NCBI GenBank assembly: GCA_035551475.1
Contig: DASZMX010000022.1
Span: forward strand, 1-58,205
DNA length: 58,205 nt
Reading direction: 5' to 3'
From: DASZMX01 sp035551475
GTDB lineage: Bacteria; Verrucomicrobiota; Verrucomicrobiia; Limisphaerales; Palsa-1400
Part shown: positions 1-6,912 of the stretch, in pieces
How positions within the stretch are numbered: the first letter of the stretch is position 1
Layout of the letters: each line of letters starts with the position of its first letter
Translations under genes and position numbers: made by a program
The notes under the pieces: model-generated
Seen by the model: the letters and a program-made list of their open reading frames with translations, nothing else
What the model was told of the DNA's origin: nothing
The model's database searches: none

Positions 1-2108
1 CGCTGCATTCCAATCGCAACTACAGCCCGGCGACGGGAAAAAGTTTTGACACGCCGACGCCGAAGCATTTTTCGTTCAATTCGCCTTTGGGGGCGTGCAC
101 GGTTTGCCATGGCTTGGGGCAGAAGCTGGTGTTTGACGAACATTTGATTGCGCCGGATCCGGACAAATCGTTGGAGAAAGGAGCGGTGTTGCCGTGGCGG
201 AGGGGCGGCAAGCGCATGATTGTTTTTTACAAAGCGCTTTTACGGGGAATGGCGGCGCACTACGGCCAAAGCATGGAGACGCCATGGAAGGATTTGCCGG
301 AAGATTTCAGGCGCAAACTTCTGCACGGCTCGGGCGCGGAAGAAATCGACTTTACTTTTTTTCGGGCGGGCAAGCCGACCAAGACGAAACGGGTGTTTGA
401 AGGGGTGATTCCGAATCTGGAGCGGCTTTATGCGGAGAGCGAAAGCGAATTCACGCGGAATCGCTTAAAGGGGTTTATGAATCCCCAGTTTTGTGACGCG
501 TGCCGGGGAAAAAGGCTGAAACCGGAAATCCTGGCCATCACCCTCGGGGAGCCGGGCTGGTCGATCATGGATTTGTGCGGGCAATCCATTGATGCGGCGG
601 ATGAGTTTTTGGAGAAGTTGAAGCTGACGGATTTTCAGCGGAAAATCGCGTCGGAATTGATCAAGGAAGTGCGGGCGCGGCTGGGATTTTTAAAGAATGT
701 CGGGCTGGGCTACCTCACGCTGAACCGGGAAAGCGGGACCTTGAGCGGCGGCGAGGCGCAACGGATTCGGTTGGCGACGCAGATTGGGGCGGGCCTGGTG
801 GGGGTGCTTTATATACTGGACGAGCCCAGCATTGGGCTGCATCAGCGGGACAACGAGCGTTTGTTGAAATCGTTGGAAGGTTTGCGCGATTTGGGAAATT
901 CGGTGCTGGTGGTGGAGCACGATGAGGACACGATTCGGCGGGCGGATTATGTGCTGGATTTGGGGCCGGGCGCCGGAGTGCGCGGCGGAGAATTGGTGGC
1001 GGCGGGGACGGTGGCGGAGATCGAGGCCAATCCACATTCGCTGACCGGGCAGTATCTCAAGGGCGAATTAAAAATCGCAACGCCCAAGACGCGGGTCAAG
1101 CCCACGGCGGAACGCGGCTGGCTGGAAGTGTTGGGGGCGAAGGAAAACAATTTGAAGAATGTGGACGCGCGCATTCCGTTGGGGACTTTCACGGCGGTGA
1201 CGGGCGTGAGCGGCTCCGGCAAAAGCACGTTGGTGGACGACATTTTGCGGCGGGCGTTGTTCCGAAAATTTTATGGATCAAAAGAGCAACCGGGGGCGCA
1301 TCGGGAATTGCGGGGATTTGAGGCGTTGGACAAGGTCATTGTGATTGACCAGACGCCGATCGGGCGGACGCCGCGCAGCAATCCGGCGACGTACACGGGG
1401 ATGTTCAACCAGATTCGGGATTTGTTCGCCAAGCTGCCGGCGGCGCGCATTCGGGGTTACGAGGCGGGGCGCTTTAGTTTCAATGTGAAAGGCGGGCGAT
1501 GCGAGAAATGCCAGGGGGACGGCGTGATCAAGATCGAGATGCACTTTCTGCCTCCTATTTATGTGACATGCGAGGCGTGCCACGGGCGCCGTTACAATCG
1601 CGAGACGCTGGAGATTCATTACAAGGGGATGAACATCGCGGATGTGCTGGACATGACGGTGGATGAAGGGGTGTCATTTTTCCGGACGATTCCCAAGATT
1701 TTCGATGCCTGCTCCACGCTGGCGGAAGTGGGATTGGGCTATGTAAAAATCGGGCAGGCGGCGACGACTTTGAGCGGCGGCGAAGCGCAACGGGTGAAGC
1801 TGGCGGCGGAGTTGAGCCGCAAAGCAACCGGGCACACGCTTTATATTTTGGATGAGCCCACGACCGGTTTGCATTTTCATGATGTGGCGAAATTGCTGGA
1901 TGTGCTGTTTAAGTTGCGGAACGCGGGAAACACACTGTTGATCATCGAGCACAACCTGGATGTGATCAAAACGGCGGATTGGGTGATCGATATGGGGCCG
2001 GAAGGCGGCGCGGGCGGAGGACGAATTGTGGCCGAGGGCACGCCCGAAAAAGTGGCGCAAACGCCGGGCAGCCATACCGGCGAATATTTGGCCCGATTGT
2101 TACGGTAG
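1..2108 (+). CDS. uvrA: Excinuclease ABC subunit A, 5'-truncated by the window edge
   Basis: This is the DNA-damage recognition ATPase of nucleotide excision repair, a cytoplasmic dimer that loads UvrB. The reading frame is already open at base 3, so the true start lies to the left. About 701 residues are present of the roughly 940 usual for the family, and the first Walker A is missing. Visible parts are the first zinc module (C-T-V-C near the start and a later C-D-A-C), the first ABC signature LSGGEAQRIRLA, the second Walker A GVSGSGKST, the UvrA zinc finger (CEKC and CEAC pairs around bases 1500-1590), a second LSGGEAQRVKLA and the Walker B ILDEPTTGLH. The stop overlaps the convergent shikimate kinase gene by 9 bp. 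Identification is firm. Confidence 0.97.
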   Translation, partial: LHSNRNYSPATGKSFDTPTPKHFSFNSPLGACTVCHGLGQKLVFDEHLIAPDPDKSLEKGAVLPWRRGGKRMIVFYKALLRGMAAHYGQSMETPWKDLPEDFRRKLLHGSGAEEIDFTFFRAGKPTKTKRVFEGVIPNLERLYAESESEFTRNRLKGFMNPQFCDACRGKRLKPEILAITLGEPGWSIMDLCGQSIDAADEFLEKLKLTDFQRKIASELIKEVRARLGFLKNVGLGYLTLNRESGTLSGGEAQRIRLATQIGAGLVGVLYILDEPSIGLHQRDNERLLKSLEGLRDLGNSVLVVEHDEDTIRRADYVLDLGPGAGVRGGELVAAGTVAEIEANPHSLTGQYLKGELKIATPKTRVKPTAERGWLEVLGAKENNLKNVDARIPLGTFTAVTGVSGSGKSTLVDDILRRALFRKFYGSKEQPGAHRELRGFEALDKVIVIDQTPIGRTPRSNPATYTGMFNQIRDLFAKLPAARIRGYEAGRFSFNVKGGRCEKCQGDGVIKIEMHFLPPIYVTCEACHGRRYNRETLEIHYKGMNIADVLDMTVDEGVSFFRTIPKIFDACSTLAEVGLGYVKIGQAATTLSGGEAQRVKLAAELSRKATGHTLYILDEPTTGLHFHDVAKLLDVLFKLRNAGNTLLIIEHNLDVIKTADWVIDMGPEGGAGGGRIVAEGTPEKVAQTPGSHTGEYLARLLR

Positions 2109-2639
2109 AATTTTGGGGGCCAGGCGAAAGTGGTGCAGGATTTGTTGGGCCACTTCGCGCGGGGAGCGGAGATCGGTGCCCACCAACACGCCCGCCTCGC
2201 GGTAAGCGGGGCCCCGTTGCGCAAGCAGGGAGGCGATTTTGGCCTGCGGATCGGGGCCTTGGAGGAGTGGGCGATGGGTTTGGTTGCGCACGCGTTCCCA
2301 AATGGCAGCCGGCGACGCCCAAAGGCACACGATCAGAGCGTGAGTGCGCAAGCTGGCGAGGTTGGAGGGATCACAGATCAACCCCCCGCCCGTGGCGATC
2401 ACGAGGCGGCTTCGTTCCTCCAGCTCTTTTACGACGGCGCGCTCCTGTGCGCGAAAGGCGGCTTCGCCATCCTGCGCAAAAATCTCCGCAATGGAGCGCC
2501 CCACCTTATCCGTGATCAGGTCATCGGTATCGACAAAGTCAAAGCGCAATTGCTCGGCAACCAGGCGGCCGACGGAGGACTTGCCTGTTCCCATAAAGCC
2601 GATCAGCGCGAGGTTTCTGACTGGGCGAAGGTCGCTCAC
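2100..2639 (-). CDS. aroK: Shikimate kinase
   Basis: Phosphorylates shikimate with ATP in the chorismate (aromatic amino acid) pathway, in the cytoplasm. The 179-residue length is normal for AroK/AroL. Visible motifs are the P-loop GFMGTGKSSVG near residue 15, the shikimate/Mg-binding DTDDLI, an FRAQE segment, the ATGGG loop and the lid-region arginines in RNQTHRPLL. The start codon is GTG. The gene is last in a minus-strand cluster, 10 bp after the acyltransferase gene, and its 3' end overlaps uvrA by 9 bp, so the two genes cannot have a terminator between their coding ends. Confidence 0.93.
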   Translation of the reverse strand: MSDLRPVRNLALIGFMGTGKSSVGRLVAEQLRFDFVDTDDLITDKVGRSIAEIFAQDGEAAFRAQERAVVKELEERSRLVIATGGGLICDPSNLASLRTHALIVCLWASPAAIWERVRNQTHRPLLQGPDPQAKIASLLAQRGPAYREAGVLVGTDLRSPREVAQQILHHFRLAPKILP

Positions 2640-2649
2640 ACGATCGAGT

Positions 2650-3468
2650 TTACGGGGAAAGCCCAGACGTTGACACGGAGAATCGGCGCGGACGCGCCGC
2701 GGGTGTCCGACAAATTTCCGGTGGCGCGAATGCCGACAGCGCGTTCAATGTAACCATTTCGGCGTGCAGTTGCGTGGCAAGAGCCTTGCGGTTCGGGGCG
2801 CGATTTTGCACGGGTAAAAATTGCACCGCGGCTCGCACCCATTTCTTGCCAAGCAAATTGATGAGGTGCGGAACCAGAGTCATATCGCGCCAATAGCAGA
2901 CCTCATCGGCCACGTCGCCGTCGGAGAGTTCATAAGACAGGCAGGCGATGGTCAACGGCTGATCCGGGCGCAGCGCGGGTTCGAGCAGCGAGGTTTTAAA
3001 TGGCAAAATCGTGCTGCCGCCTGAGCTGGTGCCCTCTGGAAAAAGGACGACTAAAGTCCCTGACCGGAGAACGGCGGTAATTTCCGCAGCGGCTTGGGCT
3101 GCCGGGAAGCGCCGATTCCGTTGGACAAAGATCGTGCCGGCGAGCTGTGCGAACCAGCCAAATATCGGCCAATATTTTACTTCGCGTTTGGCCACAAACA
3201 CCGTTGGGGAGAGCGAAGCCAGCACAAGGATGTCGAGATAGCTCAAATGATTGCAGACCAAAAGTCCAGTCGTGGGGGTGGGGCCGGAACTGTTGACTTC
3301 AATGCGCAGAACCCGCAGCAATCGTCGCGCGGTTTGCTGAAGCCAGGACGCGCGCGCCGGCAGGGTGGCAGTCCTTGGAGTTAAACCACAAACGCGGATA
3401 AAATTCACGGCCGCCAACGCAAATTCGGCGTGCATCCAAAGGAAACGGCTTACGGCGCGGAGATTCAT
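2650..3468 (-). CDS. 1-acylglycerol-3-phosphate O-acyltransferase family protein (PlsC/OlsA-like)
   Basis: A 272-residue membrane-associated acyltransferase of the LPLAT family. The catalytic NHxxxxD motif reads NHLSYLD (about residue 92), and the substrate-binding block reads FPEGTSSGG (about residue 164). It would transfer an acyl chain to a lyso-lipid, either lysophosphatidate or lyso-ornithine lipid. The upstream gene, 28 bp away, is an OlsB-type N-acyltransferase. That pairing matches the olsB-olsA arrangement for ornithine lipid synthesis, so OlsA activity is a reasonable inference, although a general PlsC role cannot be excluded from sequence alone. Confidence 0.85.
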   Translation of the reverse strand: MNLRAVSRFLWMHAEFALAAVNFIRVCGLTPRTATLPARASWLQQTARRLLRVLRIEVNSSGPTPTTGLLVCNHLSYLDILVLASLSPTVFVAKREVKYWPIFGWFAQLAGTIFVQRNRRFPAAQAAAEITAVLRSGTLVVLFPEGTSSGGSTILPFKTSLLEPALRPDQPLTIACLSYELSDGDVADEVCYWRDMTLVPHLINLLGKKWVRAAVQFLPVQNRAPNRKALATQLHAEMVTLNALSAFAPPEICRTPAARPRRFSVSTSGLSP

Positions 3469-3496
3469 GGCGAAAAGTCGCGGCTCTCAGAAAGCG

Positions 3497-4279
3497 TCAA
3501 GCAAAGAAGCGGCGCCGCGCCACGGGGGGCAGGGTTGCCAGATCCAGCAGCGTCAGAAAATCGATCGTTTTGAATCGGCGATCAAGCGCGGGCGGCCCGC
3601 AAATTTTCGCGCCAAGGGCAAGGTAGGCCTGGAGCAATTTGGGAAGTTGCGCCGGATCTTCCGTCAGATCCTGAAGCGGACAGTCAAAGGCGGGCGTGGG
3701 ACGGGTGCGCCACTCTGGCTCCACGAGATGTCGGCGGCAAAGGCTGGCATACGCGCTGGCTCCTTCGGCCGGGCATTGCGATGTGAGCGAACTGCAACCA
3801 AAAAGATAGCGCGCCCCGCGTTGCCGTGCGTAATCGGCGATGCCGCGCCACAGGAGCCCCAAAACCACCAGGTTTCTGTGCTCGCGCGCGACGCAGGCGC
3901 GCCCCAATTCCACGGCATGAGGACGCAATGGCTCCAGCACGCCAAATTCAAACTCCTGCTCGCAATAGTAACCACGATGACGAGCGGCATTCTCACCGGT
4001 CTGCAACCGGTAGGTGCCGACAATGCGCCCCGTCGGCGCGTGTTCCACGACAAGGTGGTCGCAAACGGAGTCAAATACATCCTCATCCCGCCCCGTGGCG
4101 TAAGACTCGGCCAGGCCCTCCTTCAATTCGAGATTGAAGACTTCAAAGCGCAATTCCTGCGCCCGTTGAATCTCGGCCATACTCCGGGCCAAACGGGTCG
4201 CGTAAGCCGCGTGCGGGCTAAACAAAAGATGAGCTGAGGCGCGGGCGTCGATGGCGTTCATAATGTCGATCTGGAACAT
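3497..4279 (-). CDS. GNAT-type N-acyltransferase, OlsB/hemolysin-like
   Basis: A 260-residue protein of the Acetyltransf_5 type, which includes OlsB (3-hydroxyacyl-ACP:ornithine acyltransferase) and related N-acyl amino acid synthases. Supporting segments are the N-terminal QRAQELRFEVFNLE, the DHLVV and RIVGTYRL strands, the EFEFG patch, and ELGRACVAREHRN, which is the conserved core of the family. There is no signal peptide, so it should act on the cytoplasmic face. ATG 4279 is used here; an in-frame ATG at 4261 is an alternative. It heads a minus-strand operon with the acyltransferase and aroK. The intergenic region upstream carries a CCTTACA/TGTAAGG inverted repeat. Confidence 0.8.
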   Translation of the reverse strand: MFQIDIMNAIDARASAHLLFSPHAAYATRLARSMAEIQRAQELRFEVFNLELKEGLAESYATGRDEDVFDSVCDHLVVEHAPTGRIVGTYRLQTGENAARHRGYYCEQEFEFGVLEPLRPHAVELGRACVAREHRNLVVLGLLWRGIADYARQRGARYLFGCSSLTSQCPAEGASAYASLCRRHLVEPEWRTRPTPAFDCPLQDLTEDPAQLPKLLQAYLALGAKICGPPALDRRFKTIDFLTLLDLATLPPVARRRFFA

Positions 4280-4301
4280 GAGTCGGCCCGACGGCGTGAA
4301 A

Positions 4302-4326
4302 CCTTACAAGACGGGGATGTGTAAGG
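4302..4326. repeat. Inverted repeat CCTTACA-N11-TGTAAGG in a divergent promoter region
   Basis: A perfect 7-bp inverted repeat lies between the olsB-like gene (minus) and the redox operon (plus). The same CCTTAC/GTAAGG half-sites recur at 13014-13055 in another divergent region. It could be an operator or a short RNA hairpin; nothing in the sequence decides which. Confidence 0.4.
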
Positions 4327-4357
4327 ATGTGTTGGCCGCGGCGACCAAGTTGGTGTC

Positions 4358-4573
4358 ATGGCGGCTATATTTTTGATTGCGCTCGGTTTCTATTTTGCCT
4401 GTGGCCTGGTTTTTGCCGTGCCTTTCGCAATTTCTGGCGCGCAAAAAATCGATCCGCACGCCGCCCACGGCTCCTGGGGCTTTCGGCTCCTGATCATTCC
4501 TGGCGCGATGGCTTTTTGGCCGTGGTTGTGGCGGCGCGCGCGCTCGGTCGGCGCGAAAGGCGGGGCCGCGTGA
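4358..4573 (+). CDS. Small two-helix membrane protein, first gene of a redox operon
   Basis: A 71-residue protein, almost entirely two hydrophobic helices (about residues 3-25 and 42-60), with a short polar link containing SGAQKIDPHAAHGSWGF and a basic C-terminus (WRRARSVGAKG). I do not recognise a named family. Its stop overlaps the GTG start of the next gene by 3 nt, and three more membrane/redox genes follow without a break, so it is probably an accessory subunit or assembly factor of that system. There is no clear ribosome-binding site. It is kept as real because of hydrophobic periodicity and translational coupling. Confidence 0.7.
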   Translation: MAAIFLIALGFYFACGLVFAVPFAISGAQKIDPHAAHGSWGFRLLIIPGAMAFWPWLWRRARSVGAKGGAA

Positions 4574-5046
4574 CGCGCATTCTTCGGCAACGCCATCGCC
4601 AAATCTTCATGGTCTTGACGCTGGTTTTGCCCGTGGCTCTGGCTTTCGGCCTTGCTGCGCGAAAAGCTGCGCCCACCAATGTTTTGACGCCCGGGATTTC
4701 TGGAGCCGTCGCCGGCTACAACGATGTTCAATGGAGGCGCGACGATTTATTTCCCAAGGCGCCTCTGCGCGGGGAGCTGTTCCGGGAACATCCCGGCGCG
4801 GGGCGATTTGCGCTGAAACTTTCGGCGCGGGGCGATTTTCTTAAACCTGATGTGCTGGTGTATTGGGCGGCGGGCAATGCGGCGCCCATGGATAAATTGG
4901 CGGGCGACGCGATCCTGCTCGGAGCGTTTGGTTCGGCGTTTTTGCCGCTGCCAGAAGTGGCGGCCATCTCGCCGGGCGTTTTAATTCTTTACAGCTTGGC
5001 CGACCAGGAAATCATCGATGTCTCCCGGCCGTTCCCCCAAAAATAA
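4570..5046 (+). CDS. Membrane-anchored periplasmic protein of unknown function
   Basis: A 158-residue protein starting at a GTG that overlaps the previous stop. One N-terminal membrane anchor (about residues 13-32, VLTLVLPVALAFGLAA) is preceded by a basic stretch (RILRQRHRQ). It is followed by a soluble domain of about 120 residues that should sit outside the cytoplasm. The soluble part has no cysteine pair or heme motif that I can see, and I recognise no family. It lies directly upstream of the ferric-reductase/Rieske fusion gene, with 1 nt between this stop and the preferred ATG, so it is likely a partner of that protein. Confidence 0.7.
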   Translation: MTRILRQRHRQIFMVLTLVLPVALAFGLAARKAAPTNVLTPGISGAVAGYNDVQWRRDDLFPKAPLRGELFREHPGAGRFALKLSARGDFLKPDVLVYWAAGNAAPMDKLAGDAILLGAFGSAFLPLPEVAAISPGVLILYSLADQEIIDVSRPFPQK

Positions 5047-5047
5047 T

Positions 5048-6082
5048 ATGGGAGTCGCTTACGTCGCAGTGCAATGGAATCGGCAAAAGAAAGTTTACGA
5101 CGCCGCGTTGGTGGGCGGTGTGGCTGCCTATTTGGCGTTGTTTGCGATTGTGACGGAGATGTTGTTTCCTCATGTCACGGAGGAAATCCTGCTGATGCGC
5201 GCCTTCGGCAGCGCCGCGTTTCTCTTGCTGCACGTGATTTTGTGCATGGGGCCGCTGGCGCGGCTTCATCCGAAGTTTCTGCCGTTGCTTTACAATCGGC
5301 GCCACGCAGGGGTCGCATGTTTCCTGCTTGGCCTGGCGCACTCGGGACTGATAGTCGCGACCTACCATGCCGCCGGTGACGTCAATCCGATTTTAAGCGT
5401 CTTTGTGTCCGATGCCGGCGCGCCGTTTCAAATCTTTGGGTTCTTCGCCCTCTTTATTCTATTTCTCATGGCAGCCACGAGCCACGATTTTTGGCTCGCC
5501 AATCTGAGCGCGCCGGTTTGGAAATCACTGCACATGCTGGTGTATGCGGCCTACGCGCTCCTGGTGTTGCATGTGGCCTTCGGCGTATTGCAGGCGGAAT
5601 TGAGCCCGATTTATGTGGGGGCGGCAGTCTGCGGGCTCGTCACGGTTCTGGCGCTGCATTTGCGCGCGGCGAAAAAGGAAACGTCACTCGATGCGGAGCG
5701 GTTGGAATATGCACCCGATGGCTTTGTCGATGCGACGGCGGTTTCCGAGATTCCCGAGAATCGCGCCCGCATCGTTTGCATTGCCGGGGAACGTGTCGCG
5801 ATTTTCAAATATGCGGGGAAAATCTCGGCGGTCTCCAATGTCTGTCAACATCAGAACGGCCCGCTTGGCGAAGGCAAAATAGTTTCCGGCTGCATCACCT
5901 GTCCCTGGCACGGGTATCAATACAAACCGGACACCGGCGCGAGTCCGCCGCCGTTTAGGGAGAAAGTCTCGACCTTCAATGTGCGGGTCCGAAACGGCCG
6001 GGTTTTTGTCCACCCAAAGGCGAATCCCGCCGGCACGGCAGCTGCGCCGGCCTTGGTGGAAGAAGGCGCTCTCCCTCGATGA
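5048..6082 (+). CDS. Ferric-reductase-like transmembrane domain fused to a Rieske [2Fe-2S] domain
   Basis: A 344-residue electron-transfer protein. Residues from about 15 to 210 form several membrane helices with histidines on helices (LLLHVILCMGP, LAHSGLIVATYH, WKSLHMLVYAAYALLVLHVAFG), as in ferric reductase/YedZ-type heme b domains. Residues from about 220 to 335 are a Rieske domain with both cluster motifs intact: C-Q-H near residue 266 and C-P-W-H about 18 residues later. The start is ATG 5048. An upstream in-frame ATG at 5018 has an AGGAAA before it but would overlap the preceding gene by 29 bp. It overlaps the next gene by ATGA. A quinol- or heme-linked membrane redox role is inferred; the substrate is unknown. 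Confidence 0.85.
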   Translation: MGVAYVAVQWNRQKKVYDAALVGGVAAYLALFAIVTEMLFPHVTEEILLMRAFGSAAFLLLHVILCMGPLARLHPKFLPLLYNRRHAGVACFLLGLAHSGLIVATYHAAGDVNPILSVFVSDAGAPFQIFGFFALFILFLMAATSHDFWLANLSAPVWKSLHMLVYAAYALLVLHVAFGVLQAELSPIYVGAAVCGLVTVLALHLRAAKKETSLDAERLEYAPDGFVDATAVSEIPENRARIVCIAGERVAIFKYAGKISAVSNVCQHQNGPLGEGKIVSGCITCPWHGYQYKPDTGASPPPFREKVSTFNVRVRNGRVFVHPKANPAGTAAAPALVEEGALPR

Positions 6083-6843
6083 ACGATGAATTCTATATCG
6101 GCTGGGAAGCCAAAGCGCCGTCGGCTATCAGCCGCGCGGCGCGAAAAACGATTTGCGCCCTGTTCATGGTTGGCATCGCGGCTTCCATCACATTTGCCGC
6201 CGCGCAGAGGATGATTGGCGCCAGCGCCTTCGAGTGGGGAACGCAAAAAACTGTGTCCGGGGTTTTACGTCTTTCACCGTATCCGTATTTGCTGGTGGCG
6301 CGGCCCGGCCAGGTGGGCCCCTTGGACTGCTTCTCCACGTATTGCCTGGTCGCTCCCGGGAAGTTTGGACTTTCCCCCGGCACTTTGGCTTCGCTTGAAG
6401 GCCGGGTGGTGTCGGTGAAAGGCACGCTGATCTACCGGGAGAGTCAAACCATGCTGGAAACGAAGCCCGATTGGATACATCTCGCAGAAAAATCAGCGGG
6501 CGCCGAGCCTCCCGGCGCGACTTCGTTGGGAAAACAAACCCTGGTGGGCGAGATCGTGGACAGCAAATGTTTTTTCGGCGTGATGAATCCCGGCCAGCTG
6601 GCCACGCATCGCGCCTGCGCCGTCCGCTGCATCAGCGGCGGTTGTCCGCCGGTTTTTCTTGTGCGGGAAAAAGACGGTCGAGCCGTTTGTTTTCTACTCG
6701 TTTCCGCCGCTGGCAAGCCGGTGAATCAGCAGGTCTTGGGCATGGTGGCCGAGCCGCTTGAAATGACTGGTGAAGTCGTGCGCCAGGGCGATCTCCTCAT
6801 CCTGAAGGCCGATCCGGAGACCTACCGGAAACACCGGGACTGA
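6079..6843 (+). CDS. Membrane-anchored cysteine-rich protein of the Rieske operon
   Basis: A 254-residue protein with one N-terminal membrane segment (about residues 27-45) and an external region. That region holds two cysteine-bearing blocks: D-C-F-S-T-Y-C around residue 80, and a later block with VDSKCFFGVMNPG followed by HRACAVRCISGGCPP. Five cysteines and one histidine in the second block could bind a metal or cofactor. It starts inside the stop of the Rieske fusion gene (ATGA) and ends the operon. I recognise no characterised family; a periplasmic redox or metal-binding subunit is an inference from the cysteines and the context. Confidence 0.75.
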   Translation: MNDEFYIGWEAKAPSAISRAARKTICALFMVGIAASITFAAAQRMIGASAFEWGTQKTVSGVLRLSPYPYLLVARPGQVGPLDCFSTYCLVAPGKFGLSPGTLASLEGRVVSVKGTLIYRESQTMLETKPDWIHLAEKSAGAEPPGATSLGKQTLVGEIVDSKCFFGVMNPGQLATHRACAVRCISGGCPPVFLVREKDGRAVCFLLVSAAGKPVNQQVLGMVAEPLEMTGEVVRQGDLLILKADPETYRKHRD

Positions 6844-6875
6844 GGGCGGCGCATCAATAGTTTGACAGGCTTGGG

Positions 6876-6904
6876 TTGATTGCCGCGGCTGCGGCTGCTA
6901 TACA
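6876..6904 (+). promoter_or_regulatory. Sigma-70-type promoter TTGATT-N17-TATACA
   Basis: The -35 is TTGATT at 6876-6881, the -10 is TATACA at 6899-6904 and the spacer is 17 nt. The GTG start of the sigma-54 activator is only 8 nt after the -10, which places the transcription start at or next to the start codon. Confidence 0.55.
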
Positions 6905-6912
6905 TTCGGCGC

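Noticed and set aside
6862..6867. TTGACA as the -35 of the sigma-54 activator promoter
   Set aside because: It is 31 nt from the TATACA; TTGATT at 6876-6881 gives a normal 17-nt spacer.
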